This document shows positions 1-7,905 of a DNA stretch of 64,000 bases, piece after piece. Each line of letters starts with the position of its first letter. Positions within the stretch are counted from its first letter, which is position 1. Source of the DNA: Hyphomicrobium sp. ghe19 (GTDB lineage: Bacteria > Pseudomonadota > Alphaproteobacteria > Rhizobiales > Hyphomicrobiaceae); contig NZ_LR743509.1 of NCBI RefSeq assembly GCF_902712875.1, forward strand, positions 3,424,001 through 3,488,000, given 5' to 3'. The notes under the pieces are model-generated. The model was not told where the DNA came from. It did no database searches and worked only from the letters and a program-made list of their open reading frames with translations. Both the position numbers and the translations under genes were made by a program.

Positions 1-352
1 AGCCGCGCGCGTATCGCGCCGCGTAGTACGCGATGGGGAACGCGATGATCGCGCTCGCGACGGTCACGAGTGCCGCCATGGTGACGGTGCGCAGAATGAT
101 CTGGGCGTTCGACGCTTCGAAAAGCTGCTCGTAGGTTGCGAGCGTGAACTCGTGAACGACGAGGCCGGAGAAATCGTCGAGCGAATAGAAGCTCTGAAGC
201 AGAAGCGCGAACAGCGAGCCGATGTAGACGACGCCGATCCAGAGCAGCGGCGGCGTCAGCAACAGGAACGTCACGAGCTGCGGGCGCGCGAAGAATAGGT
301 CCGAGATCGCGCCGCCGATCCCTCTCTGCCTTTCTGCTACGGCCGCGGTCAC
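1..352 (-). CDS. ABC transporter permease, PotB/PotH type (partial, N-terminal part)
   Basis: This is the 5' part of a gene that continues beyond the left edge. Reading the minus strand from a GTG at 352 gives about 117 residues: a short basic cytoplasmic tail, a first membrane helix (FLLLTPPLLWIGVVYI), a periplasmic segment containing the LATYEQLF stretch, and the start of a second helix. This is the usual start of the first inner-membrane permease of spermidine/putrescine-type importers. The GTG overlaps the TGA stop of the upstream ATPase gene (GTGA), so the two are probably translationally coupled. The EAA loop that contacts the ATPase lies outside the window. Confidence 0.8.
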   Translation of the reverse strand, partial: MTAAVAERQRGIGGAISDLFFARPQLVTFLLLTPPLLWIGVVYIGSLFALLLQSFYSLDDFSGLVVHEFTLATYEQLFEASNAQIILRTVTMAALVTVASAIIAFPIAYYAARYARG

Positions 353-1368
353 GCGCCCTCTCCCATCGCCACCATCGCGGACTTCGGCCAGATTAGAGAA
401 ACGCTGTCGCCCTTGCGCACATCAGTACCTGCGGGCGTCGACGCGATGAGCGCCAGTTTTTCCGTCGCGACCGTGATGCGCGTAACCGCACCTTGATAGC
501 TGATTGCGGTGACTATTCCTTTGGCGTGCGCGCAGGCGGCTGGCACCAGGGCATTTTGCGACGCGATCTGGATTTTCTCGGGCCGGAGACTCGTCCACGT
601 GCTGCTGCCGCCGTGAGCGGCTGCAAATTCAGGTGGCAGCACGTTCGACGAGCCGACGAAATCGGCGACAAAGCGCGAGGTCGGACGTTCGTAAACGTCG
701 GATGGCGTGCCGACCTGGACGATCTTGCCGTCGTTGAAGATCGCGACCCTGTTGGCCATCGACAGCGCCTCGCCCTGATCGTGCGTCACAAAAACGAATG
801 TGATGCCGAGGCTCACCTGCAGCGATTTCAATTCTTCCTGCATCTGCTCGCGGAGCTTCAGGTCGAGCGCGCCGAGCGGCTCGTCGAGCAAAAGCACTTT
901 TGGCCCGTTGACCAGGGCACGGGCGAGTGCAACGCGCTGGCGCTGACCGCCCGAAAGCTGCGCCGTCCGGCGGCTTTCGTAGCCCGCGAGCTTGACCATG
1001 GCGAGCGCGTCTTTTGCTTTTTCTTCACGCTCGGCTTTGCCGACGCCCTTGATCATCAGACCGTAGGCGACGTTTTCGCCGACCGTCATGTGCGGGAACA
1101 GAGCGTAGTCCTGGAACACCGTGTTGACGTTGCGCCGGTAGGGCGGCACGCCGTCGGCCGTCTCGCCGAATATTTCGATGTGGCCCTCGTCCGGCTGCTC
1201 GAAGCCGGCGATGAGGCGGAGGCACGTCGTCTTTCCGGAGCCCGATGGACCGAGAAGGGCGAAGAATTCTCCCGGCTCAATGTCGAGAGACACGTTGTCG
1301 ACGGCGCGCACAGAGCCGAAGCGACGCGATACGTTTTGAAAGCGAACTGCTGGAGACATGAAACTCAT
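349..1368 (-). CDS. Polyamine-type ABC transporter ATP-binding protein (PotA family)
   Basis: Energises import of the substrate captured by the neighbouring periplasmic binding protein, probably a polyamine. About 339 residues. The Walker A motif GPSGSGKTT, Q-loop FQDYALF, signature LSGGQRQRVALARAL, Walker B VLLLDEPLGALD and switch His in FVTHDQGEA are all intact. The C-terminal part has the TOBE-type features of PotA (FVGSSNVL, then SLRPEKI). The start is taken at the ATG at 1368, with AGG six bases upstream; an in-frame ATG at 1359 is the alternative. The gene follows the binding-protein gene after a 49-bp gap that holds a strong hairpin, and overlaps the permease gene by four bases. Confidence 0.92.
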   Translation of the reverse strand: MSFMSPAVRFQNVSRRFGSVRAVDNVSLDIEPGEFFALLGPSGSGKTTCLRLIAGFEQPDEGHIEIFGETADGVPPYRRNVNTVFQDYALFPHMTVGENVAYGLMIKGVGKAEREEKAKDALAMVKLAGYESRRTAQLSGGQRQRVALARALVNGPKVLLLDEPLGALDLKLREQMQEELKSLQVSLGITFVFVTHDQGEALSMANRVAIFNDGKIVQVGTPSDVYERPTSRFVADFVGSSNVLPPEFAAAHGGSSTWTSLRPEKIQIASQNALVPAACAHAKGIVTAISYQGAVTRITVATEKLALIASTPAGTDVRKGDSVSLIWPKSAMVAMGEGA

Positions 1369-1375
1369 CGGATGC

Positions 1376-1407
1376 CTGCGGCCGACCGGCTGGCCGGCCG
1401 ACCGCAG
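1376..1407 (-). promoter_or_regulatory. Intergenic stem-loop between binding-protein and ATPase genes
   Basis: The 32-nt segment folds into a near-complete stem when read as minus-strand RNA: CTGCGGTCGGCCGG pairs with CCGGTCGGCCGCAG, with the irregular positions forming G-U pairs. Read as plus-strand RNA, the same positions would be A-C mismatches, so the fold is suited to the transcript of this operon. Hairpins in this place commonly protect the upstream mRNA or attenuate distal genes, which keeps the binding protein more abundant than the membrane parts. That role is inferred here. Confidence 0.6.
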
Positions 1408-1417
1408 GGAGTGTCGA

Positions 1418-2572
1418 TTACTTGCCGAGAATGGCGATGTAGTCTTTCGCCCATTGCGAATAGGGCACGCAAGAGCTTTCCTTCTCGCACTTTGCCGTCG
1501 GCGTGCGCCAGAACCATATTTTGTCGAAGTTTTCGAAGCCGTTCGTCGCACAGCCCGTCTCCGTCAGCAGTTCGTTCCCCTTGCAGGCGGCCGGTACCGT
1601 CGGTACCGAACCAAACCACGAGGCCAGATCGCCCTGGAGCTTCGGGTTCAAGGAGTGCTCGAGCCACTTGTACGCGCAGTTCGGATGCTTGGCGTCGACG
1701 TGCATCATCGTCGTATCGGCCCAACCGGTCGCGCCTTCTTCGGGAATCGTCGAGGCGATGGGCTTCTTGTCGGCCTGCAGCAGGTTTACCTGATAGGGCC
1801 ACGAAGAGGATGCGACGACACCCTCGTTTTTGAAGTCATCGACCTGCACGGTCGCATCGTGCCAATAACGGCCGATGAGGGCGCGTTGCGCCTGTAGCAG
1901 CGCGACGGCTGCGGCATACTGCTCCTTGTTCAGCTCATAAGGATTCTTAATGCCGAGTTCCGGCCTCTTCTTGCTGAGGTAGAGCGCTGCGTCCGCAATG
2001 TAGATCGGGCCGTCATAAGCCTGTACACGGCCTTTGTTGCTCTTGCCGTCGGGAAGGTTCTGTTCCTCGAACACCACCGCCCAGCTCTTCGGGGCTTCCT
2101 TGAAGACGTTCGTGTTATAGGCGAGCACGTTCGGTCCCCACTGATAGGGAACGCCGTAATGGACGCCGTCAACGGTATGCCAAGGCGCTTCCTGCAGCCT
2201 CGGATCGATCTTCTGCCAGCTCGGGATCAGCGCAATGTTGATCGGCTGAACCTTCTTGCCGGCAACGAGCCGCAGTGATGCGTCGCCCGATGCGGTGACG
2301 AGGTCGAAGCCACCCTGGTTCATCAGCGTGACCATCTCATCGGAGGTCGCCGCCGTTTTGACGGTGACCTTGCAGCCCGTCTCTTTTTCGAAGCCCGTCA
2401 CCCAGTCGTAATTCTTGTCGGACTCTCCCCGCTCGATGTATCCAGGCCAAGCTACGATATCGAGCTGTCCCTCGCCTTCGCCGACGGACTTGAGCGGATC
2501 GCCCGAGACGGCGAAGCTGCCTATAAAAAGAAGCGCTCCGGCCGTAACAAGTGTCTTCCGACTGGGCATCAT
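1418..2572 (-). CDS. Periplasmic polyamine-type substrate-binding protein (PotD/YdcS-like)
   Basis: Captures the transported substrate in the periplasm and delivers it to the permease. 384 residues beginning with a basic n-region and hydrophobic core (KTLVTAGALLFIGSFAVSG), a plausible Sec signal peptide. The body has PotD-family features: DIVAWPGYIERG near the mature N-terminus, FDLVTASGDAS, YGVPYQWGPNVLAYNT and WADTTMMHVDAKHPNCAYKW. As I recall, the pattern most resembles the YdcS branch rather than classical PotD, so putrescine/spermidine is likely but the exact ligand is open. A strong GGAGGAG ribosome site lies nine bases before the ATG. First gene of the operon continued by the ATPase and permease. 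Confidence 0.88.
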   Translation of the reverse strand: MMPSRKTLVTAGALLFIGSFAVSGDPLKSVGEGEGQLDIVAWPGYIERGESDKNYDWVTGFEKETGCKVTVKTAATSDEMVTLMNQGGFDLVTASGDASLRLVAGKKVQPINIALIPSWQKIDPRLQEAPWHTVDGVHYGVPYQWGPNVLAYNTNVFKEAPKSWAVVFEEQNLPDGKSNKGRVQAYDGPIYIADAALYLSKKRPELGIKNPYELNKEQYAAAVALLQAQRALIGRYWHDATVQVDDFKNEGVVASSSWPYQVNLLQADKKPIASTIPEEGATGWADTTMMHVDAKHPNCAYKWLEHSLNPKLQGDLASWFGSVPTVPAACKGNELLTETGCATNGFENFDKIWFWRTPTAKCEKESSCVPYSQWAKDYIAILGK

Positions 2573-2944
2573 GTGTGCTTACTCCTCCGATTGCCACCCC
2601 ACGGCGAAGGCTCGGAGATGCACCCCTCGCGCCCCGTCACGGATACTTTGTTGATGTTAGTTCAGGAATGGGCGACACGCTAGGGAAGCATGATCGGTTC
2701 GTTCAAATGGCGCCGGAGCAAGCGACGTGCCGGACCAGATGCACAGAGTTTGATCGGCACGGGGTCTAGGGGTTTGCATTTCCGGTCTCAATTCGTAAAG
2801 GGGAACAGCAGATTGGTCACCGGTCGCGATTGGTTTGAACCGAAGGCTTTACCAATACCGGCCGGCAGGCGGAAACGTCCCTGAGAGAGCACCCGGCGCA
2901 AGGGACCGCCAAAACTGGTTTTTGAAAAAGCGGAGCGGGAACGA
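2573..2944. promoter_or_regulatory. Divergent control region between binding-protein operon and modE-like gene
   Basis: 372 bases without a supportable gene. It must hold the minus-strand promoter of the polyamine importer and the plus-strand promoter of the modE-like gene. The only clear structure is the hairpin at 2868-2910. I could not assign -35/-10 boxes confidently on either strand. Confidence 0.5.
2868..2910 (+). promoter_or_regulatory. Leader hairpin upstream of modE-like gene
   Basis: GGCG (2868-2871) pairs with CGCC (2907-2910). After a GAAAC bulge, GTCCCT (2877-2882) pairs with AGGGAC (2901-2906), leaving an 18-nt loop. The structure ends 34 bases before the ATG at 2945, so it sits in the likely 5' leader. 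It does not match a riboswitch class I know; the Moco aptamer would be the functional candidate by context but its conserved core is not evident. Confidence 0.4.
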
Positions 2945-3337
2945 ATGACGGTCATCAAAATCCGCATCGACTTTGAAGGCGAACGCTACATCGGTCACGG
3001 CCGGATCCAACTTCTCGAATTGATCGGAGAGCATGGATCCATCGCACAGGCCGCCAAGGCCATGGGCATGTCCTACAAACGTGCCTGGTATTTGATGGAC
3101 GAGTTCGGCGCGATGTTCACCGATCCGCTGATCGAACGCCAGCATGGCGGCCGCGGCGGCGGCGCTGCGAAGCTGACACCGTTCGGCGCCGACCTCGTTC
3201 GACAGTATCGCAACATGGAGGCTCAGGCACTCAGCGTTTTCGCCAAGCCGCTGGCGTCGATCGAGAAGCATCTTGCCCGTCCCGGCAAGAGCGATCCCAA
3301 GCCGGCCAAGAAACCGCCTCAATCCGCACGCGCATGA
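2945..3337 (+). CDS. ModE-type winged-helix molybdenum regulator lacking Mop domains
   Basis: Probable DNA-binding regulator of the facing molybdate transporter. 130 residues; the LysR/ModE-like winged helix spans about 15-100 (RIQLLELIGEHGSIAQAAKAM, YKRAWYLMDEF, GAAKLTPFGADLVRQY). The tail is Pro/Lys/Ala-rich. Full ModE (about 260 residues) carries two C-terminal Mop domains that bind molybdate; they are absent, so any metal sensing must occur otherwise. GGGA lies shortly before the ATG. Convergent with modC, with only 24 bases between the stops. Confidence 0.8.
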   Translation: MTVIKIRIDFEGERYIGHGRIQLLELIGEHGSIAQAAKAMGMSYKRAWYLMDEFGAMFTDPLIERQHGGRGGGAAKLTPFGADLVRQYRNMEAQALSVFAKPLASIEKHLARPGKSDPKPAKKPPQSARA

Positions 3338-3361
3338 TCGCGCGCTCAGATTATCGCGGAG

Positions 3362-4048
3362 CTATGAGCCCAGCACCTCGCCGGCGGTTCCGGTGGAGAC
3401 GACACGCCCGGCATTGATCCGCACAACGCGCAATGCGAGGCGGCGCACTTCTTCGACATTGTGGGTGACGTAAACGATCGGCACTTTGAACTCGTCCCGG
3501 ATTCGTTCGATCAGGCTCATGATCTCGGCTCGGCGCGCATCGTCGAGTGCGGCCAGCGGTTCGTCCATCAGCAGGATGCGCGGCGAGGATAACAGGGCTC
3601 GCGCCAACGCGACCCGATGCCTTTCGCCGCCCGAGAGCGTCGCCGGGCGCCGCTTCATCAGTGATCCGATGCCGAGAACTTCGACAATCACATCAAGCGG
3701 AAGGCCTTGATCGTGCGTGCGGGTGAACCATTGCCCGAACTTGATGTTCTGCTGGACAGTCAAATGCGGAAAGAGTTGCGCGTCCTGAAAAACCACTCCG
3801 ACGCGGCGCCGGTGCATCGGGATGAAGATCCCGGCATCCGTATCCGTCAACACGTTGCCCGCAACGACGATGCGCCCGCGAGCGGGGCGCTGGACGCCGG
3901 CAATCAAATTGAGAATGCTCGTCTTGCCCGAGCCCGAGGGGCCGAACAACGCAGTCAGAGTGCTGTTGCTTTCGAAGGCAACGTCGAGGGTGAAATCCGG
4001 CCGCTTTTGCAAAGCCCGGAAACTGAGCAGTGGGGACTTTTCCTTCAT
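3362..4048 (-). CDS. modC: Molybdate ABC transporter ATP-binding protein ModC (short form)
   Basis: ATPase that powers molybdate import through ModB. 228 residues with Walker A GPSGSGKTS, Q-loop FQDAQLF, signature LSGGERHRVALARAL, Walker B ILLMDEPLAALD and switch VTHNVEEV. Typical ModC is about 350 residues and ends with a Mop/TOBE domain that binds oxyanion. This one stops just after the nucleotide-binding domain, and the stop lies only 24 bases from the convergent modE-like gene. Its start overlaps the end of modB by four bases (ATGA), so it belongs to a modA-modB-modC operon. Confidence 0.9.
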   Translation of the reverse strand: MKEKSPLLSFRALQKRPDFTLDVAFESNSTLTALFGPSGSGKTSILNLIAGVQRPARGRIVVAGNVLTDTDAGIFIPMHRRRVGVVFQDAQLFPHLTVQQNIKFGQWFTRTHDQGLPLDVIVEVLGIGSLMKRRPATLSGGERHRVALARALLSSPRILLMDEPLAALDDARRAEIMSLIERIRDEFKVPIVYVTHNVEEVRRLALRVVRINAGRVVSTGTAGEVLGS

Positions 4049-4743
4049 TCGAATACGGCGATGCGCTTTTGAATGCGGCGGTTCAATACTTCCGACAGGA
4101 TGAGCGCCACCATCGCGATGGCGACCGAAACCAACGATAGCCGAAGTGCTTCCGTCTCGCCGCCCGGAACTTGCGTGTAGGTGTAGATCGCCGACGGGAT
4201 CGTCTGCGTTTCGCCGGGGATGTTCGAGACGAACGTGATCGTCGCGCCGAATTCGCCCAACGCTTTAGCAAAACACAGAATTGCGCCAACCAGAACGCCT
4301 GGAAGAGCCAACGGCAACGTCACGAGAAGGAACGTCCAGTACGGGTTGGCGCCCAGCGTACCGGAGGCCGTCTCGAGCCGGCGGTCAATCGCTTCGAATG
4401 AAAGCCGTATCGCTCGCAGCATCAGCGGGAAGCCCATGACACCGCAAGCGAGCGCTGCACCCGTCCACCGAAACGAGAACGTAATGCCGAAGATGTCGTA
4501 AAAAAACTTTCCGAGGGTCCCCTGGCGTCCGAACGTCAGCAACAGGAAGTAGCCCGTTACGACGGGCGGCAAAACGAGGGGCAAGTGCAGGATGCCGTCA
4601 AGGATGATCTTCCCTGGAAAGCGCCAGCGCGCCAGCGCATAGGCGGCGACAAGCGCGATCGGAAGGCCGACCAGCGTCCCGACCGTGGCGACGCGTAGAC
4701 TGAGCTCTATCGCCATCCACGCCTCGGGAGAAAATTCGAACAC
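4045..4743 (-). CDS. modB: Molybdate ABC transporter permease ModB
   Basis: Inner-membrane channel for molybdate. 232 residues with about five to six hydrophobic helices. The stretches LRVATVGTLVGLPIALVAAY, LPLVLPPVVTGYFLL, and the cytoplasmic coupling segment EAIDRRLETASGTLGANPYW followed by LPLALPGVLVGAILCFAKAL and GEFGATI are characteristic of ModB. Lies downstream of modA and overlaps modC by four bases. Confidence 0.94.
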   Translation of the reverse strand: MFEFSPEAWMAIELSLRVATVGTLVGLPIALVAAYALARWRFPGKIILDGILHLPLVLPPVVTGYFLLLTFGRQGTLGKFFYDIFGITFSFRWTGAALACGVMGFPLMLRAIRLSFEAIDRRLETASGTLGANPYWTFLLVTLPLALPGVLVGAILCFAKALGEFGATITFVSNIPGETQTIPSAIYTYTQVPGGETEALRLSLVSVAIAMVALILSEVLNRRIQKRIAVFE

Positions 4744-4800
4744 TGATCTGCCTTTCGGTTCGGCGCTGCCCGCCGTTCGCCGCCTCGTGGTTCGACGTCG

Positions 4801-5607
4801 CTACTTGACGATCGTGAACCCTTGCTTGGTGAAGAATGCCTGCGCCTCGGGAGACTTCAGATAGTCAAGGAAAGCCTTGGCCGCATCGCCATTCTTGGTC
4901 GCGCCGATAACGGCAACGGGATAGATGATCGGCGGGTGCGTGTCTTCGGGGAACACGTCGACAATCTTAACTTTGGGTTCGGCGGTTGCGTCCGTCTCGT
5001 AGACGATGCCAAGCGGCGCTTCGCCCGTCGCGACCAGAGCGAGCGCTGCACGCACGTTGTCGGCCTGAGCGACTTTCGATTCAACGGCGCTCCATACGCC
5101 GAGCTTCTCGAGTGCGGCCGAGCCATATTTTCCGGCCGGAACCGACTTCACATTCGCCATAGCAAGATGATTATCGCCGAGCGCTGCGGCGAGCGGGAAA
5201 TCCTTGCCGATCTTCAGGGAAACCGTGCTCGACTGCGGCGCGATCAAGACGAGACGATTGCCTAAGAGATTGCTACGCGTGTCGTCCTTGATGAGCTTCG
5301 CCTTTTGAACGTAGTCCATCCAGTCGAGGTCTGCCGAAACGAAGATGTCGGCAGGCGCGCCCTGCTCGATCTGCTTCGCGAGCGCGGACGACGCGGCGTA
5401 GGAGATTACGACTTTATTGCCCGTGCTTTTTTCATACGCTGCGGCCGCGCCGTCCAAGGCGTTCTTGAGGCTGGCCGCCGCAAAGATCGTGACTGTGGTC
5501 GTGTCTGTCTTCTGGGCCTGAGCCTCGATGAAAAGCGCCGAGACCAGCATCATTCCTGCCAGCGCGATCTTGAGAGATAGCCGCGAAAAATTGGCCGCTG
5601 CGTGCAT
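4801..5607 (-). CDS. modA: Molybdate-binding periplasmic protein ModA
   Basis: Binds molybdate or tungstate in the periplasm for ModBC. 268 residues from the ATG at 5607. This start is chosen over one 41 codons upstream because AAGGAA lies nine bases before it and it directly precedes a signal peptide (LSLKIALAGMMLVSALFIEAQA). The mature protein opens with TVTIFAAASLKNALDGAA, and YAASSALAKQIEQGAPADIF carries the oxyanion-contacting Ser of the family; PAGKYGSAALEKLG, then GIVYETDA and YPVAV near the end are also typical. First gene of modABC; a candidate ModE site lies 24-49 bases upstream of the start. Confidence 0.94.
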   Translation of the reverse strand: MHAAANFSRLSLKIALAGMMLVSALFIEAQAQKTDTTTVTIFAAASLKNALDGAAAAYEKSTGNKVVISYAASSALAKQIEQGAPADIFVSADLDWMDYVQKAKLIKDDTRSNLLGNRLVLIAPQSSTVSLKIGKDFPLAAALGDNHLAMANVKSVPAGKYGSAALEKLGVWSAVESKVAQADNVRAALALVATGEAPLGIVYETDATAEPKVKIVDVFPEDTHPPIIYPVAVIGATKNGDAAKAFLDYLKSPEAQAFFTKQGFTIVK

Positions 5608-5630
5608 TGCGATCGGTTCCTTTATCGGAT

Positions 5631-5656
5631 GCGATATAGCCGACAGGATATCTAGC
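5631..5656 (-). promoter_or_regulatory. Candidate ModE-binding site (Mo-box) before modA
   Basis: Imperfect inverted repeat with AT-rich half-sites (GCGATATAG ... GATATCTAGC), similar in form to Mo-boxes, in which CGnTATATA-like halves flank a short spacer. It is 24 bases upstream of the modA start, a position suited to repression. The match is partial, so this rests mainly on form and context. Confidence 0.4.
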
Positions 5657-5811
5657 TTGAAACCGTTTGCAACGGCCTGTTTGAAGGCCGGACGACGGCC
5701 GCGCGTGACACATTGGCGGGAAGACGACATCCGACGGCCGGCGCAGCCGCTCCGGCCTCGCCCATACGCGCCCGTGACTGTTATCGCGGAGATGAACTCG
5801 CGTTGCCGTCG

Positions 5812-7200
5812 TTAGACGATTGCCTTCGCGGCGACCGGAGGCTGGGAGAGAAGTTCGGCAAGCTGCTTCAAAGCATGAAGAAGCGCGTCGCGATCGGGGG
5901 CGACGCCGAGCGACAGGCGCAGAGCTTCGGGCTCCTTGGAGCCGATGGCGAAAGCGGATCCCGGGACAACCGAGATCCCCAGGCGGCCCGCATGTTCAAC
6001 AAAATCGGTGGCACGCCATTGAGGGGGCATGCACATCCAGATGTGTGACGCGCATTTATCCGAAGCAACGTGCGCACCGCCCAGCGCCGACATTGCGAGC
6101 TTTTGACGGGCGATGTTTTCTTCGCGGATTGCGAGGGCGACATCATCGAGGATGCCGGTCACGATCCAACGCGATGCAAGCGCCGCATTCAACGGCGGCA
6201 CCATGAGGTTGACGGCCCTGATGACGCCAGCAAGCCGCGTCGCGGCAGCCGCCCCTGGCGCAACGACATAGGCGATGCGCAAAGCAGGACTTGCGCATTT
6301 CGATAACGTCGCGATGTGCCAAGTGATGTCCGGCGCCAAAGCCGCAATCGGCATCAACGGATCGCTTTGCAGCGACGAATAGGGATCATCTTCGATGATC
6401 GTTACGTTGTGCCTGCGTGCGATCGCGATGATTTCGTGCCGCCGCTCTTCCGACAGCGTCGCCGTTGTCGGATTGTCTATCGCGGGTATGACGTAGAGAA
6501 GTTTTGGCGGCGCAGTCACGCAGCATGCTTCGAACGACCGCGGATCGATGCCTTGCTCGTCCATCTCCAATGGCCTCAGCGCGAACCCGCGTTGCCGCGC
6601 GATGGCTTTCAGGCCGGGATAGGTCACAAAGCCAGCAGCAATGGAATCTCCCGGCGACGCGAGACATTCACAGATCGCGAAAAGCGCGTTTTGAGCGCCG
6701 TTGGTTAGAACGATCGACGCCGGCCTCAGGTCGGGAATACGCTGTCTCAGCCACACCGCGGCCGCAGCGCGATCGGACTCGCTGCCCGTGCTCTCCTGAT
6801 AATGAAGGTTCAGCATCCCGCCCTCCTCAGAGAGGAGATTGGCGATGGTTTCGGGAATGAGGCGTTTGAGATTAGCGGCCGCCGGCTGCGGCGGGATATT
6901 CATGCTGAGATCGACGGCGGGCGCAGAGGCGGCGCCCAGCATACGGCCGTCGTCGATGCGCCGTCGAATGAAGGTGCCACGTCCAGCATTTGCCTCGACG
7001 AGGCCCCGGCGCCGCGCCTCGTTGAATGCGCGCGTGACGGTCGTCAGGTCGACACCGAGGATTTCCGCAATCATTCGCTGCGGCGGCAGCCGGTCACCGG
7101 GCTGAATGCGCCCTGACTTAAGGTCGATTTCGATCGCTTCGACGATGCCGCGGTATTTGAGCTGCCCGCCCTCCGCCAACCAGGGCTCCCAAGATGACAT
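5812..7200 (-). CDS. MocR/GabR-family regulator (GntR winged helix plus aminotransferase domain)
   Basis: Transcription factor of the MocR family, which uses PLP as effector cofactor. 462 residues. The N-terminal GntR winged helix (about 10-80) shows YRGIVEAIEIDLKSGRIQPGDRLPPQR and VDLTTVTRAFNEARRRGLVE. A class-I aminotransferase-like fold follows, with DNPTTATLSEERR and the presumed PLP lysine in ATLSKCASPALRIAYV. The start at 7200 follows AAGGAG at about 12 bases; upstream in-frame starts add residues outside the family pattern. Transcribed away from the DUF983 gene; the intergenic region carries repeats likely to be its operators. The regulated pathway cannot be told from the sequence. Confidence 0.87.
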   Translation of the reverse strand: MSSWEPWLAEGGQLKYRGIVEAIEIDLKSGRIQPGDRLPPQRMIAEILGVDLTTVTRAFNEARRRGLVEANAGRGTFIRRRIDDGRMLGAASAPAVDLSMNIPPQPAAANLKRLIPETIANLLSEEGGMLNLHYQESTGSESDRAAAAVWLRQRIPDLRPASIVLTNGAQNALFAICECLASPGDSIAAGFVTYPGLKAIARQRGFALRPLEMDEQGIDPRSFEACCVTAPPKLLYVIPAIDNPTTATLSEERRHEIIAIARRHNVTIIEDDPYSSLQSDPLMPIAALAPDITWHIATLSKCASPALRIAYVVAPGAAAATRLAGVIRAVNLMVPPLNAALASRWIVTGILDDVALAIREENIARQKLAMSALGGAHVASDKCASHIWMCMPPQWRATDFVEHAGRLGISVVPGSAFAIGSKEPEALRLSLGVAPDRDALLHALKQLAELLSQPPVAAKAIV

Positions 7201-7225
7201 AGCTGGAGGGTTCTCCTTCAATGAT

Positions 7226-7259
7226 CCATACATTAAATAACATGTATGGCCATGCATGG
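7226..7259. promoter_or_regulatory. Inverted repeats in MocR-DUF983 intergenic region
   Basis: CCATACAT (7226-7233) and ATGTATGG (7242-7249) form a perfect 8-bp inverted repeat with an 8-bp spacer. Immediately next is the perfect palindrome CCATGCATGG (7250-7259). They lie 26-59 bases upstream of the mocR start in a distinctly AT-rich gap, where an autoregulatory operator would be expected. Confidence 0.5.
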
Positions 7260-7362
7260 ATAGGGAGATTTTTCCCGCGGCTACACGCCCATAGAATTAA
7301 TAGTCTTAACACAATGATATTTCACGATAATAGCGCGAAAATCGCCATTATGGCGCAGGACG

Positions 7363-7402
7363 CATACAATGCTTTTCCTGCCTGCAATATTGCCATACAA
7401 TG
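7363..7402 (+). repeat. Direct repeats CATACAATG, possible MocR operator
   Basis: CATACAATG occurs at 7363-7371 and again at 7394-7402, 31 bases start to start, just upstream of the DUF983 gene. The shared CATACA core also appears in the inverted repeat at 7226-7233. MocR-family proteins such as GabR and PdxR bind spaced direct repeats, so these are good candidate sites; binding itself is inferred. Confidence 0.45.
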
Positions 7403-7432
7403 ACCAGACATCGATTAATGAAAGGAAACATC

Positions 7433-7849
7433 ATGTGCGGGGAACATAAGTGGCCGAAACTATCTCCGCTGAAGACGGGGATACGCGGCCTCTGCCCCCG
7501 ATGCGGCAAGGGCAAGATCTTCGACGGCTTTCTGACGCTCAAGAAGGAATGCCCGGCTTGCGGACTGAGTTTCTCATTCGCCGATCCGGCGGATGGGCCT
7601 GCGTTTTTCGTGATCTGTTTCGGTTGCATCCCGAGCGCGGCTTTTGCCTGCTGGTTCGAGGTCGCCTTCGGGCCTCCATTCTGGATGCACTTGCTGACCA
7701 GCTTACCCATCATCCTGCTGACGTGCATTCCGCCGCTGCGGCCGTTGAAGGGCTGGCTTATCAATAGCCAATATTTCCATAAGGCTGAGGAAGGCCGTCT
7801 CGTCTTCGACAAACGAGAACAGCTGCGTCAACGTCAGGCGAGCTTGTAG
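7433..7849 (+). CDS. DUF983 family zinc-ribbon membrane protein
   Basis: Function unknown. 138 residues: an N-terminal zinc-ribbon-like pair (GLCPRCGKGKIF and ECPACGLSF), then two hydrophobic helices (AFFVICFGCIPSAAFACWF and LLTSLPIILLTCIPPL) and a short charged tail. This layout is that of DUF983 proteins of Alphaproteobacteria. The start at 7433 follows AAGGAA at about seven bases. It is divergent from the MocR-type regulator, with candidate operator repeats between, so it may be its target. Confidence 0.8.
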   Translation: MCGEHKWPKLSPLKTGIRGLCPRCGKGKIFDGFLTLKKECPACGLSFSFADPADGPAFFVICFGCIPSAAFACWFEVAFGPPFWMHLLTSLPIILLTCIPPLRPLKGWLINSQYFHKAEEGRLVFDKREQLRQRQASL

Positions 7850-7905
7850 CATCACGCCGCTCCCTCCCCGTTGGGTCGTCGGCATCGGCCGCCTATAATA
7901 GGCCG

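Noticed and set aside
2877..2906. CTGAGA...ACCC...GGCGCAAGGGA resembling parts of a TPP riboswitch
   Set aside because: The conserved GAACCTGAT-type segment between the two parts is missing and the downstream gene is a molybdenum regulator. Kept only as an unclassified hairpin.
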